Position numbers and translations under genes: made by a program. A DNA stretch of 60,000 nucleotides from Lineus longissimus (Eukaryota > Nemertea > Pilidiophora > Heteronemertea > Lineidae), in NCBI RefSeq assembly GCF_910592395.1, contig NC_088326.1, positions 10,981,001 to 11,041,000 of the forward strand. The letters run 5' to 3'. Shown piece after piece: positions 37,901 through 49,900 of this stretch. The notes below the pieces were generated by a model, which had not been told where the DNA came from, searched no databases, and was given only the letters and a program-made list of their open reading frames with translations. The stretch's first letter is position 1; each line of letters starts with the position of its first letter.

Positions 37901-40900
37901 TGTAGGAAATGAAGACTTTATTCTTAAAGATGGAAACGAGAATGGTATTTTTGCAGAGCTTTTACGTGCGCGGATTGAAATGGGCGGATTTGTTGTAATG
38001 ATGATGGGATGATGGTGAGGTTTGAGTTACAGATGATCTTGGTAATTCGGATATGGAAGGCTGCATTTACATTGCAATTTGGCTACTTGTTGGGGGGGGG
38101 GCAGAAGATTGTTGTAATTTTGGGGTGTGTGGCTTGGTTGCTGCAAAAGCGCCCGCAAACAAGCAATTTGAATTGCTGCGACCTAGGATTATGATCTCAG
38201 GTGATAAAAATTGCTTGTCTGCGATTGTCCTTGCTGCTGCCTGCGACAAGAATTGGTGTTGGCAGCAGCATCCGGACACCTCTCTCTTATGAACACCCTT
38301 TCTATGAAGGACTCTAGTTTAGTTCCTATATTGGTACTGTTTCCATTCAACTTAACCTCTCTTATCAGACCACCTCTGTACTGAGGACAGAGCTCACTTG
38401 TCAGTCCTAAAGGTGTCCTTTTAAAATAGAGATTTGTTGATGGAAAAACTTTTACCAAACCAGTTGATATCAAAGTCACGAGATGAAAGTGATAATACAG
38501 TAGAACCCTATTAAGGACAGACTCAGGAATGACAAGTGCTGTCCTTAATAGGGAGGTGTCCTAGAGAGGTCTAATTGAATGGAAACCACCACTTTAGGAC
38601 CAAAACTAGTGTCCTTAATAGAGAGATTGTCCTTAATAGAGAGGTGTCCGCTAAGGGAGGTTCCACTGTACATAAGCTAAAGACAAAACTCATTTGATAG
38701 TCTTCTTTCCAATATCGGCGCACACCTGTATGGACCTTTATTCCGATAACATACATAATACGAATCATACGGTGACTAAGTAAGAATAGACTGCAGAAAG
38801 GAAAAGGCAAATCATCTCAGATCGGTCTCTTATGAGTTTGAGACCCTCAATGCGACTACAGATGTGGCAGAGTCTGGCCTTGGGGCATTATTTCCCGCGA
38901 TCAAAGAACAGAAAGCAAGGTCTCCAAAGTCGTTTTCCACATGAAAGCTCACCGGTAATTCATTCATGGCAGGTAGAGATGGGTTTCTGACAGATATGAT
39001 GTCTGGTTCATGATTTAGTTTGCCACGTAGATTCTGTAGTCTGTGAATCTGGAACATGTTATGCGAGATTGACGTTTTACATGTTTATCTTGATCAAAAA
39101 GTTCGTAAAACGGCATTAAAGAACTGGAACTCGGCAACTGTTTGCGCGTTAAAGGTCAAACGACGCTGTCAACACATCCTTGTCTCTCGAGTGAGATATT
39201 ACACAGACCCGGGCTCGGCCCCAAACAGTGTCTTTTGAAGCATGAAACTTGGTCCAGGACCCTTACATTTGAAACTGTCAACTTAAATACCAGTTACAGG
39301 ACTCCTGAGATTTTGTCAAGGCTTTAGTTTGACTCCCGAGGAAGAAAGTCTAGTTTAAGGCCTGACTTGACATTCCTTGAACCTGCTGCCTATGCCAGGG
39401 CTTACAAAAGACCCCATTGAAGTGGATGACAGTTCCTGGCGGAAGACAAGATTCACCAGGCCAATATCTATCCAAACATTGAGGAGAAAGTACTGTGAAG
39501 ATTTCGTCAGCGATCCATTTGGAACAAAAAGGATTTATGCTCAATGAGTGTTCATTCATTGGTGATCAAGACCTTGACAAAATGGTGGCATCTAAGTCAG
39601 ACGTTTCTTGTCTTCAATCAAAGCCACTAGGATTGACGTCAGCCGATCTCAAGTGTCAATCACGACTAAGTCATACATACATGTTGTTGACAAGGAGAAA
39701 ATAGTCACTGATGAGAGATGGGCTCTTAGAGCCAATCTGCATAAGAATGCTCGTAGTCTGAGTGGAGATAAACGCCAACGACTGAACGAGTGTTTCATCT
39801 GTCGCATTTGGGATGAACGGCGAGAAATTATCAATGTTGCATCCTGGGAGGATCTATTGACAGAATGGCTCACACAGTTCAGGAGAAGTAATTGACATGG
39901 TATAAGTGAAGAGTAACATTACAAAATGTGATATTCGCCAACACAATTTTTTTGGTTTATTTACGATGATAACAGTCTCCTCCATGATAATTCTGTGTTT
40001 GTTTATTTCAAGGTGTCATTCCCATTCCACTCTGATCAATTCTTCACAACTCAATGCAACTATCTTCCATTTTATTAGAAAATGGCACTGCGCGCAAAAG
40101 AAAGTCTCAGATGATTTGGAAAAGTTGTCAGGCAGCTGTCGACCTTTTCAGCCCTAGCATTAGCAATGGGTCTGTGAACTCAACAATGCAGTGAAGAGAT
40201 CTTTATGGTCAAAAAGTCATCCCGGCTGAAAGCAACAGAGTAAAATATCGCATTACACAAGGTCATCTTGAAGCAATCGACATGACTAGCATTTCAGCCC
40301 ATCAGCACTTGGTGACTAAGTGCAATTCAATGTCGCACAAGAAGAAGTAACTCCTCAGAGATGAAAGTGACACCACTACAATCAAATAGCCGTATTTAAA
40401 AAAGTGAACAGAAAATTTGGAATTCAAGCTCTACTTTGTCATCACAAAGAAATTGACAAGGCAAGTTTTTCTGCTCTTCAGTTCATATGGCAACTAAGTG
40501 CAATTCAATGTTGTTCAATTCTTTGAAGTATTCTTGAGTCTTGATGGAGAAAAATTACACCTCTCTAATATGACTGTCATGAGGATTAATAAAATCCATA
40601 GCTTGGAAAATGTACCTACTAACAAACTACAGAGGAACTGATGTAGCATTTAAGCATATCTACAGGGTGGTCCAGAAAATGTTTCCTTGCAGAATAAAAT
40701 TATATTGTGTACCCATTGTGTGAGGGGGAAACAATGGGCCACCCTGTAGATGTTCAGGTGCTTAGAATGTATACTTTTAGTTTCTGTTATCATTGTAAAA
40801 GATGTTACATATCAAAATACGCATTTACCAAACTGGGTATAGGCCTAATTTTGATTATGGTCACATTTTGAGAACGCTCTTTTGTTCAAAAGCATTTTGA

Positions 40901-43900
40901 ACTCTTAAAAACCTGTTTGGTTGCAAAGATAAGATCGATAAAAAAACAAACTTGAAAAAACCAGAAGTTCGCATGCCAGAACCCAAAAATGAGGCAGACG
41001 TAACATTTTCAAATGGACTTATAGTTCAGTTCAAAGCTCTTGAATCTCTTCTGCTTTTTGCCTTAGTCGATTAATGCTTGCTCAAATGTTACTTAAATCT
41101 CTGAATGTCAATCCACATCTCAAAGGAAAGTCAATTGAAAAGCAAGAATGACTCATATGATAAGAACCAGTGCCGACAGAATTTTCCCAGAGTCAGAGAC
41201 GACTGTTCGAAAAGATCACCGAAATGTTAAGAATTGTTATCAACCAAGCTTTGTATCCAAAACATGGATAGCCAAGATGTTTTGCAAAAATAATCACTCG
41301 AGTATTTCCAAGTGGTACTCAATCGTAGACATCTCTGCGGCCTGCGGAATGGTTGCTGAGAAATACTGTGAAATGTTTTGAATTTTTATCTAACTAAGCG
41401 TCAGATGAAAAACTTCGATCACTCGAGTGTTTCCAAGTGGTTCTTCATCATAGATGTTCGACTCCACAACCTCCAAAATGGTTGCCAAAGAATTCTGTGA
41501 AATGTTTATCTAAACAAGAATTAGATGGAAAACTTGGATAACCGCTCCCTTTTGCAAAAATAATTATTCCGATGTTTTCTGGTTGTTCAAGAGGCTCTCA
41601 GCATCTGTGGACTGCCAAATGGTTATCGAAAATTTCTCAAGTGCGAGGGCTTATGCAAACAAGAGGTTGCTGATAAAACCCAGAATGAACGAAACGTATG
41701 GAAAAGGTTGAATGATGAAAATTGTCGAAATGAAAATGGACTTTTTGAAATGTATCAAAATATTGTGCGATCTTCGTCATTGAAGTTTATTGTTGATAAT
41801 GGGGCCGCTGTGCACCTGTCGAACTTAACTACACAGCCAGAAGCTTCAGTCATAGAATAGGATAGAGATTAGAGTCTACCATGTGCTCATCATAGACTCT
41901 ATGATGGCTAAAAAAACTTTTGAGAGGCCATCAAATAATTTGCATTTGAAATGGTGAACTATTCTTATTTTCCAGAAGTCTGAAGTCTGTTACTCAAACG
42001 GGTTTATACTTCGATCCCTACGTGCATTTTGGTTGGCCCCATTGTCATAGGGAATTATGGAATTCCTATCATAGAATCTACCATGGATCATCATAGAATT
42101 TATAATGCCCCATCATAGAATCTATGATGGGAGATCCGATGTATAACATGGTCTGTGATAATCATCAAAGGTCCTACCATGTCCCCATCAGTGATTATAT
42201 TATGGAAACGTTTGCCTGTCTAGTACCACCCTTACTGAATCTGCTTACTTGCTACTTTGATGTGGCTGCTTCATTTCCAGGGTACATTTTCTTGTGTATG
42301 TTTCATTTCGTTTCATTCCAGTGATTTCATTCCTGTTCCATCACTATCCCAAAAAATAATATTTCTGGCAATGTGCCTGGGAGAGATGGGCAAATATGCA
42401 TAAGTGTGTGGTTAATAAGAGATGTGTTCTGGTTTAGTGAAATAAGTAATTAGCAAGTCCTGACGTTGTCGCTTTCACAAGTACATCTTTTTTGTGAGAT
42501 ATGTTGGGTTTTTGAAGGGCCGGTTGTTGTGGGTGAAAAATTGAAACAACCCTCAGCTCTGTTGGTAACACATGTGGAAAGAAGTATTGCGACTGGTGTA
42601 TGCTTTCAGTCATCACAGAAAATCACTGCATTCCCCATCACCAGCCAACAGAGGAGTTTTTGCAATAAAACACTTGAAAATGATAGGCAGGGATGAGTAA
42701 CGATGCAACAAGAAGACTCATTAAGACAGCATCGTTATTGCATAACGATAATTAACAAGTTGCCCTCAAACGATGGAGGGAGTCGATTAGATCAAGTCAC
42801 GAGTCATGTGATAAATGAGGTCGTTTGTTAGTCACTGGGAAGGAGAGGGCAAACGCTGCAGCATAATCTGCAATGAACGAAAAAATATTCCAAAATTTGA
42901 GGGTTGGACATACAATGGAACCTCCCTTAGCAGACACCTCTCTCTTAAGGACTCTACTTTTGGTCCTAAATTGGTAGTCTCCATTTGATTGGCATCAGCT
43001 TGTGCAACACGACAAAATATGCTGTTTGCGCAGGTTATCACAGCTTTGTTTCCAGTGGCTCTGGCAAAAGTTCTTTCTTCTTTTCAGCAGGGACAATCTG
43101 GCAAAATGTGTCAGAGGGCCTTCGGTCACCAAGTCAACATTCACTGGAAGTGGTTTGATGGAGCCAAAGTGTCTTCAGGTGCTGGTGGAGTCTGCAGTGC
43201 CTTGACCTCTATCCTCTCTAATTCTAGTAAAATCTTGGCGGTTTCTCTTTCTCTCAGTCTTGGATACAGCCCTGGACACTCCCCACTGGCACTTGTGATT
43301 TGATGGAGCCCAAGTGTATTCAGGTGCTGGTGTAGTCTGCAGTGCCCTGACCTCTATCCTCTCTAATTCTATTAAAATCTTGGCGGTTTCTCTTTCTCTA
43401 AGTCTTGGATACAGCCCTGGACACTCCCCACTGGCACTTGTGATTTGATGGAGCCCAAGTGTATTCAGGTGCTGGTGTAGTCTGCAGTGCCTTGACCTCT
43501 ATCCTCTCTAATTCTAATAAAATCTTGGCGGTTTCTCTTTCTCTCAGTCTTGGATACAGCCCTGGACACTCCCCACTGGCACTTGTGGTTTGATGGAGTC
43601 CAAGTGTCTGCAGGTGCTGGCGGAGTCTACAGTACCCTGGCCTCTATCCTCTCTAATTCTATTAAAATCTTGGCGGTTTCTCTTTCTCTCAGTCTTGGAT
43701 ACAGCCCTGGACACTCCCCACTGGCACTTGTGGTTTGATGGAGTCCAAGTGTCTGCAGGTGCTGGCGGAGTCTACAGTACCCTGGCCTCTATCCTCTCTG
43801 ATTCCAGTAAAATCTGGGCGGTCCCTCTTTCTCTCTGTCAGGATCCAGCCCTGGACACCATCCACTGGCACTTGTTTTCAAAAACTCTGCTTTAGATCTG

Positions 43901-46900
43901 AAGAATATTGAGAAATGTTAATCATCCGTCTGCACAATATTTCTTGATTTTCGAGGGTAGACAAATTGTATCACTAAGGGTGTGAGTAAGTTGATTGATG
44001 AAAGTTGTTTTGGAACTTGAGATCCAACGGGGACTTAGTCACTTCTAAAATGAGATTCGCCAGTCGAGAATTCGATGCTTGGTGTGATGGAGTTGGATCG
44101 TCACGACATCTGTGAACCTTCGGTGACACATTGATTTCTTGTTTAGTCACGGAAAATAAAGGTCCCAGAGGTTTCTGTTCTGGTGTTCTATGGCATGGTC
44201 ACATCGGATATTGACATTGGGATCGGAACGAAAATGATGTAATTTTGTAACTGAAGAGTCCAGTGGTTTATTGCTGCTGATGTAGTATTGTGTTAAGCAA
44301 GTCATTCAATTCATGATTTTACATTAAACAAAATATCAAAAGGGGTGCCCTTTGTCAAAATTTTAGCACATAACTTTTTTGATGAAGTAAAAAAAGATCT
44401 GTACAAATTCTACCACTTTTGCAGAGCCTTGATTGTCGTTAGAGTGCAACGACGACTACAGTTGTCCACCAACCTAAAATTTCTAATCAAAATAAGCATG
44501 AACTAAACCTATGGGGAATACTAGGTCCCGCAATTTCCCCAACGTGGCATTTTATGCCACCATTTTTTGTGGGGACATCAAATAAATGGTATGATTGATA
44601 ACGCTAATAGAAACCTGTAACTCTTCCTTTCAAAATATGAAATTGAAATTGTCCGAATCTCAAATGGAAACGTCTTGATGAAAGTGCCTGACCGATGATA
44701 ACACCCATCAACAATTCTTCAAAAGCTTGGTTGAATTCAGAAAAATCATCTTGAAATTGCATTCACCAAGGGTAGGGATGCCAATCACACATTGCGGTCT
44801 GATCTCAACTCGTTTGGTCTCAGAATCTGCGCAGCCAAGATAGTACCATGATCAATGCCCTAAAGTGCATCGCTGGGCACCGTTAAATCCTGCACGAACC
44901 CCGGGGCAGAATAACGCAGAAATATCGCTATAGATACGATCGTTATTAATGTTATAATTGAAAAAGATTGATTTCCTTCCGGGGTATTTATTGTCGGGAG
45001 CGTTCATGAATGTGCAATTATTTCAAATGACATCGGATCGTCAATGGGTTTTTTACGATGAGCCTTTGAGGTTTTATGGGTAATTTTCATCTGCGGAAAA
45101 TCGTAATTAGATCGTAAATCTGGTTATGTACACGATTGACAACAGGTTGATATAAAAATAGATATGTACGACTGATATATACGTTGACAGAAATAGTCAC
45201 GAGTGGTGATTTTTGTGATTTTTGCAAATACATTGTCAACAAAGCCCGAAAATGTAAGCTATAATACATTAACCAATGACTTTCAGCAGCAAATGCAATA
45301 TTTAGTCCACAGCCAATTGAAAATGTACAAATTCACCAAATTAAAGCTTTCACCATTCAACGGTTCGATGAAGTAATCTCGAAGTCTTGTTTACTACACT
45401 CACCAAGTCATCATCCGAACCGTTGTTTTCAAACAATACCCAGCCTTATTGTATCATCATCCACAAAAACAATCAGAATCTCTCATTTCTGTTATCCAAG
45501 AGTGTAGCAATCTCCTTGCAATTATTACGAGATGAATATTTCATCTTGAAATGAATGGGATTTTCTACGTGAATAGAAAACATGCTTGTGTAGGGCTCTC
45601 TTTCATTCAAATGAAGCAGATGGTTTCCGTTGTGTGGTAATTTGGTATTCTTTTTGATAGAATTTTGTTTGTCTGTTTTGTAAGTGTTTTCATCCAGCTC
45701 AAGAAAAAGGGATTCTTTTTCTTCTTCAGTGTTTGCTCTGCACTTGGTGGCGATTTTCTCCAGGGAGTATTCCTCCTCCAAGACGGGATAAGCGTTTTTG
45801 CATACCACTATGGTCAGGCCCCAATTGGGTTTATTGGCCTCGTGACTTCAACTTTGGCTAGAGGTAGAGTCCATGCAAGCTACTCATGTTTCTCACTTGG
45901 TGGGGCCTTTTGCTGGCCCTGGCATAGATACAGAATATTCAGTCGAAACAGCCTCTTCTGACGTGATAACAAGATCAAAGCGCAGCGAACATGACCATCG
46001 CAAAGAAAGCAAAATCAGCTATAGCCATTGTTACCAAATGAAAATATAAGTTAGCAGTAGATTTGAATTGATCTTCCCTGATCACTATGCATTCAGCATG
46101 TACTTGAAACGTTCTGTGCTGACAAACATTTTACAAAACTTACAAATTTCAGACCAATTTGAAGAGAATTTCCTTGATCATGATACACTCACGATCTACT
46201 AAGTTTCTGTGCTCACTGACAAACCCTCAACTCATGAATTCCTGACCTTACACATCACGACAAAGTCTCCAACATCCCCCAACTTGCTACCAAACAGAAA
46301 TGAAAGTAATCAATGAATATAGATATTTCCCAAATCACCACACTGTCCGTTTGACTCTTCTGACCAACCTTTAACAAAACCTAGGCAAATGCCACACATT
46401 AATCAGACCGCAGCATATTTTTCTCAGGACTAAGGACGTCTTTACTGCAGCGAAATTGCGGAGGAAAAAATGAGATTAGATCTGGTGATGCGTTTGGTAG
46501 AAGAAGCGAGACTTTGATGTCTTAGAGCTGCCACAGGTTAGACAGATGCGGTCAGAATCGCAAAATGCCATTAGTCGGTAGCTTTATTGCTGCAGAGTTG
46601 AAGAACGTCTGCTGGAGTGATGTGGTCTAAAAGTAGCTCTCGTCAGTTTTAGAATATGAGCAGGGCTTATTATTTGTACTGTAAGTTCAGGAATATATGT
46701 GTGTGTTTTATGTGGTCTCGCTCTGCAAATCTGGCTATGCACATTCTTTTCCTGATTTTGACCTGCGAGGGGTTGGGTCAAGAGTTAGGCCAACGTAGGC
46801 AGATGAAAGCCCCCATTCATTAGAGCTCTACCTGCAATGGCTCATGGAATTAATAAATCAACCTTCTGCTACTGAAAACACAACAGAGTCGCGCGGGGCA

Positions 46901-49900
46901 AGCGTGGTAGGCCCTGATTTTGAAACAAAAACAGCCTGACTCGCCATTTATCTGTCTCCTGGCAGATTTTACTCAACATAACACCTGCAAAATGTCCTAA
47001 AATCCAATTCTTTTATATAAAAAACAACACTACAACGTTGTGTGAAATAGATGACGTTTCGGATATTTTGATTCCTAAAATCCAATTCTTACCCCACTGA
47101 AAGGGACGTGGATTAAAGTTTCTCACTGGCGGTACCTGCCTGCCGTAGGGACTTCAAAAAGTCTCCATGGAGACAAATGTGCATGCCCCATCTATTGGAG
47201 AGACTCACCAGAAGTTAAACCCTACAATACAACGTCATTTGAGGAACAACAGGCATTTGAAAAGTATGAAAAGTGACATAGTTGATTTATTTCCCATCGT
47301 AATTTGTCGCTTCAGGTTTTTAGAAGCCCTCCAAGCAGCGTGCGTGCCGGTGATACTCAGTAACGGCTGGGAGTTGCCGTTCTCAGAAGTGATCGACTGG
47401 AACAAGGCTGCCATCTGGGGGGACGAACGGTTATTACTACAGGTGCGTAACAATTTGAATTTAGAGATGTTATCTTGACCAAGGTCATTCTCATGAGAAA
47501 CCTGGTGTATTTGTACACGCCAGTCACCCATCCAAGTCATGACCACACTCAATACTCAAAATAGCACTGGGGCCAATATGCCTAGACCGTAAAGGCAATG
47601 CTCTATGGCCGGTGGGTTAATTCGTGCCATACATGTATAACTGAGGGTAGAGTGCACCATCTCCCCCTCGGGACAAAGATGACATGTCCTTGAGTACTTT
47701 GCGACGCTTGGCATCTCTGTACCAACTTCAACTCGGGAGTTCGCACGAGGAAGGTCGCCAGTCGTGCGCACCTGTCACCCATCTAGTTTATCACCACGCT
47801 CAACGCTGCTCTGGGGCCAACGTGCGGACACTAGGCCTGGAAGGAAATCCTCTATGGCTGGCGGTTAAGTCGTGCCATATAACCGGGAGTAAAGTACACC
47901 TGTGTCAACACCAAAATGCCCATTTCATCAAATACTAGGTTTCTCACTCCTTACATCCAGCCAGTTGTTTACATAGTGAACATTTCTAGCCCTGTAATGG
48001 GGGGAATTTTAGGCCTTCTATTCAAGCCACTATTGCCATTGCCTGCTTGTCAATCAAGAAAGAAACTTGCTCCCATCGTGGGCCTACTGAAATCTTCACA
48101 TACACTGGCTTACTGCACTGGACGTTAGGCGTGCGAAACTCGAGTATAAAACATTATATTGTCATATAGTCATGCATGTCGAGCCCAGTCAGTGAATCAC
48201 AAAATAAAAATCGCCCTTGTTGTCTAGTTAGTGTTCCTCTTCTCCACCAGGTGCCATCAATAGTGCGGTCCATCAGCCATACGGACATCTTATCTCTCAG
48301 GCAGCAGAATCAGTTCTTGTGGCAAACGTACTTCTCATCCGTGGAGAGAATCGTGGCAACGGTATTAGAGGTATGTGTGAAATTAAGCAAATAAGTTGCT
48401 GCTTCAAATGCTATTCCTTTTAGGTATGAAAAAATGATGAGTGATTGCAATTTTACCAATCAGCGGCCCAACCACATTTGTCATGTTGTCATGGCTCTGC
48501 TCTTTTTTGTGATGCCATAGTTCTGAAGAAGGAAATATAGAATAATTTCGTATTTCGTATTTCGTTACAGATACTGAAGGACCGTATAGTCAAACACGTC
48601 GCGAGACCTCCGTTCGTCTGGAACACGTTACCTGGTGCTGCTTCTTTCATGCGAGGTTTCTCTGACGACCTCACTGCCTATCCGTTCTACTATGGTGTGC
48701 TCGGTGCCACGCCTGGCGCCACCTTTACAGCTGTGATTTATACCACGACTTCCACGATACATACATCAACATCGCTGTACCGAGTGGTGAAAAATATAGC
48801 AAAGTCCGCTTTGGTGGATAAGGTGGGTTGAACTCATTTACCCCTGACCTGAGCAGACAACCTACCCCAGATTTGAGCAGATGTCATAGCCCAGATTTGA
48901 GCAGATGTCATAGCCCAGATTTGAGCCGATGTCATAGCCCAGATTTGAGCAGACGTCATAACCCAGATTTGAGCAGATGTCATAGCCCAAAAAGTGGATA
49001 AAAAAGAATTTTCTCCATTATATTCTGCAGGACCTTTGTGATTTCATGCGTCTGTTTCGAATTTTCAGATCTTAATCATTTGGAACAACGAAGTCCCGCC
49101 ACCATCTCACTTCCGTTGGCCCGTTCCTGCCAAAGTGCCATTACTTGTCATCATCAATCAAGAAAAGGTGAGAGCCATCTTTTGGAAGGATTCTGAACAA
49201 ACTCGAGCAGACGACATCCCACTTATGCATCTTCTCGGGCTGAATGTGAGAAAATATTTGAAGAAAAGCTGATCATATTGACCAGATGAGCAATGTTTCT
49301 TCAATATGTTGTAAAATGTTTCGTCACGTTGAGGACACGATACAGCCAGTTCTCTTGGGGACATACAGCTACTATTCGATCTCCAGTTCTCTTTATCCTT
49401 GGTTGACATCATCCCTGGGCTCCCAATTACACTAGATACGTCCCATTTCATGCCTGAGAGTCAAAATTGACTGCGTCTGTCAAGTTATTCCCTCTTGACC
49501 AAATTGCGTTTCTTTCTTCAGACAATCAGAAGTCGTTTTTACCCGTATGAGTCGATACAGACGGATGCTGTGCTCAGTATGGACGATGATGCAATGCTCA
49601 CAACTGACGAGGTACGTAGAGGTGCAGGGATGATATTTCGAGCAGGAGGTGTTCAGATAGTAGTGACCAATAAGTCCTCTGGCCTTGCGCCTTGGTAAAA
49701 TTCACCGTTTGTCACCGGGCTTGTGAGTTGGTTGTTGTGGGTTTGACTCTCAGAAGGACCACCGCTGTGAACAAGATTTGTCCTTCAACTTTTATCCTAT
49801 CTATAATTTCACTCTCTCTCCTTCCAGATTAATTTTGCATTTTCCGTCTGGCGGAATTTCCCCGATCGTATTGTGGGTTATCCCGCTCGGAATCATATCT

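Larger units (their letters stand above)
34937..47315 (+). other. EXT1: EXT1 intron 2 (12,379 bp)
   Basis: Bounded by GTAAGT and CTTCAG, it interrupts an Arg codon after its second base. It contains several MITE-like elements and tandem arrays listed separately and no recognisable exon or independent gene. Confidence 0.9.

Noticed and set aside
43125-43885. Secreted repeat protein suggested by SSGAGG...[14 protein letters not shown] frames
   Set aside because: The 145-bp unit is not a multiple of three, so the frame is not maintained between units; no start or splice context.
45473-45808. 111-codon minus-strand open frame
   Set aside because: Overlaps a dispersed repeat on the opposite strand and has no motif.
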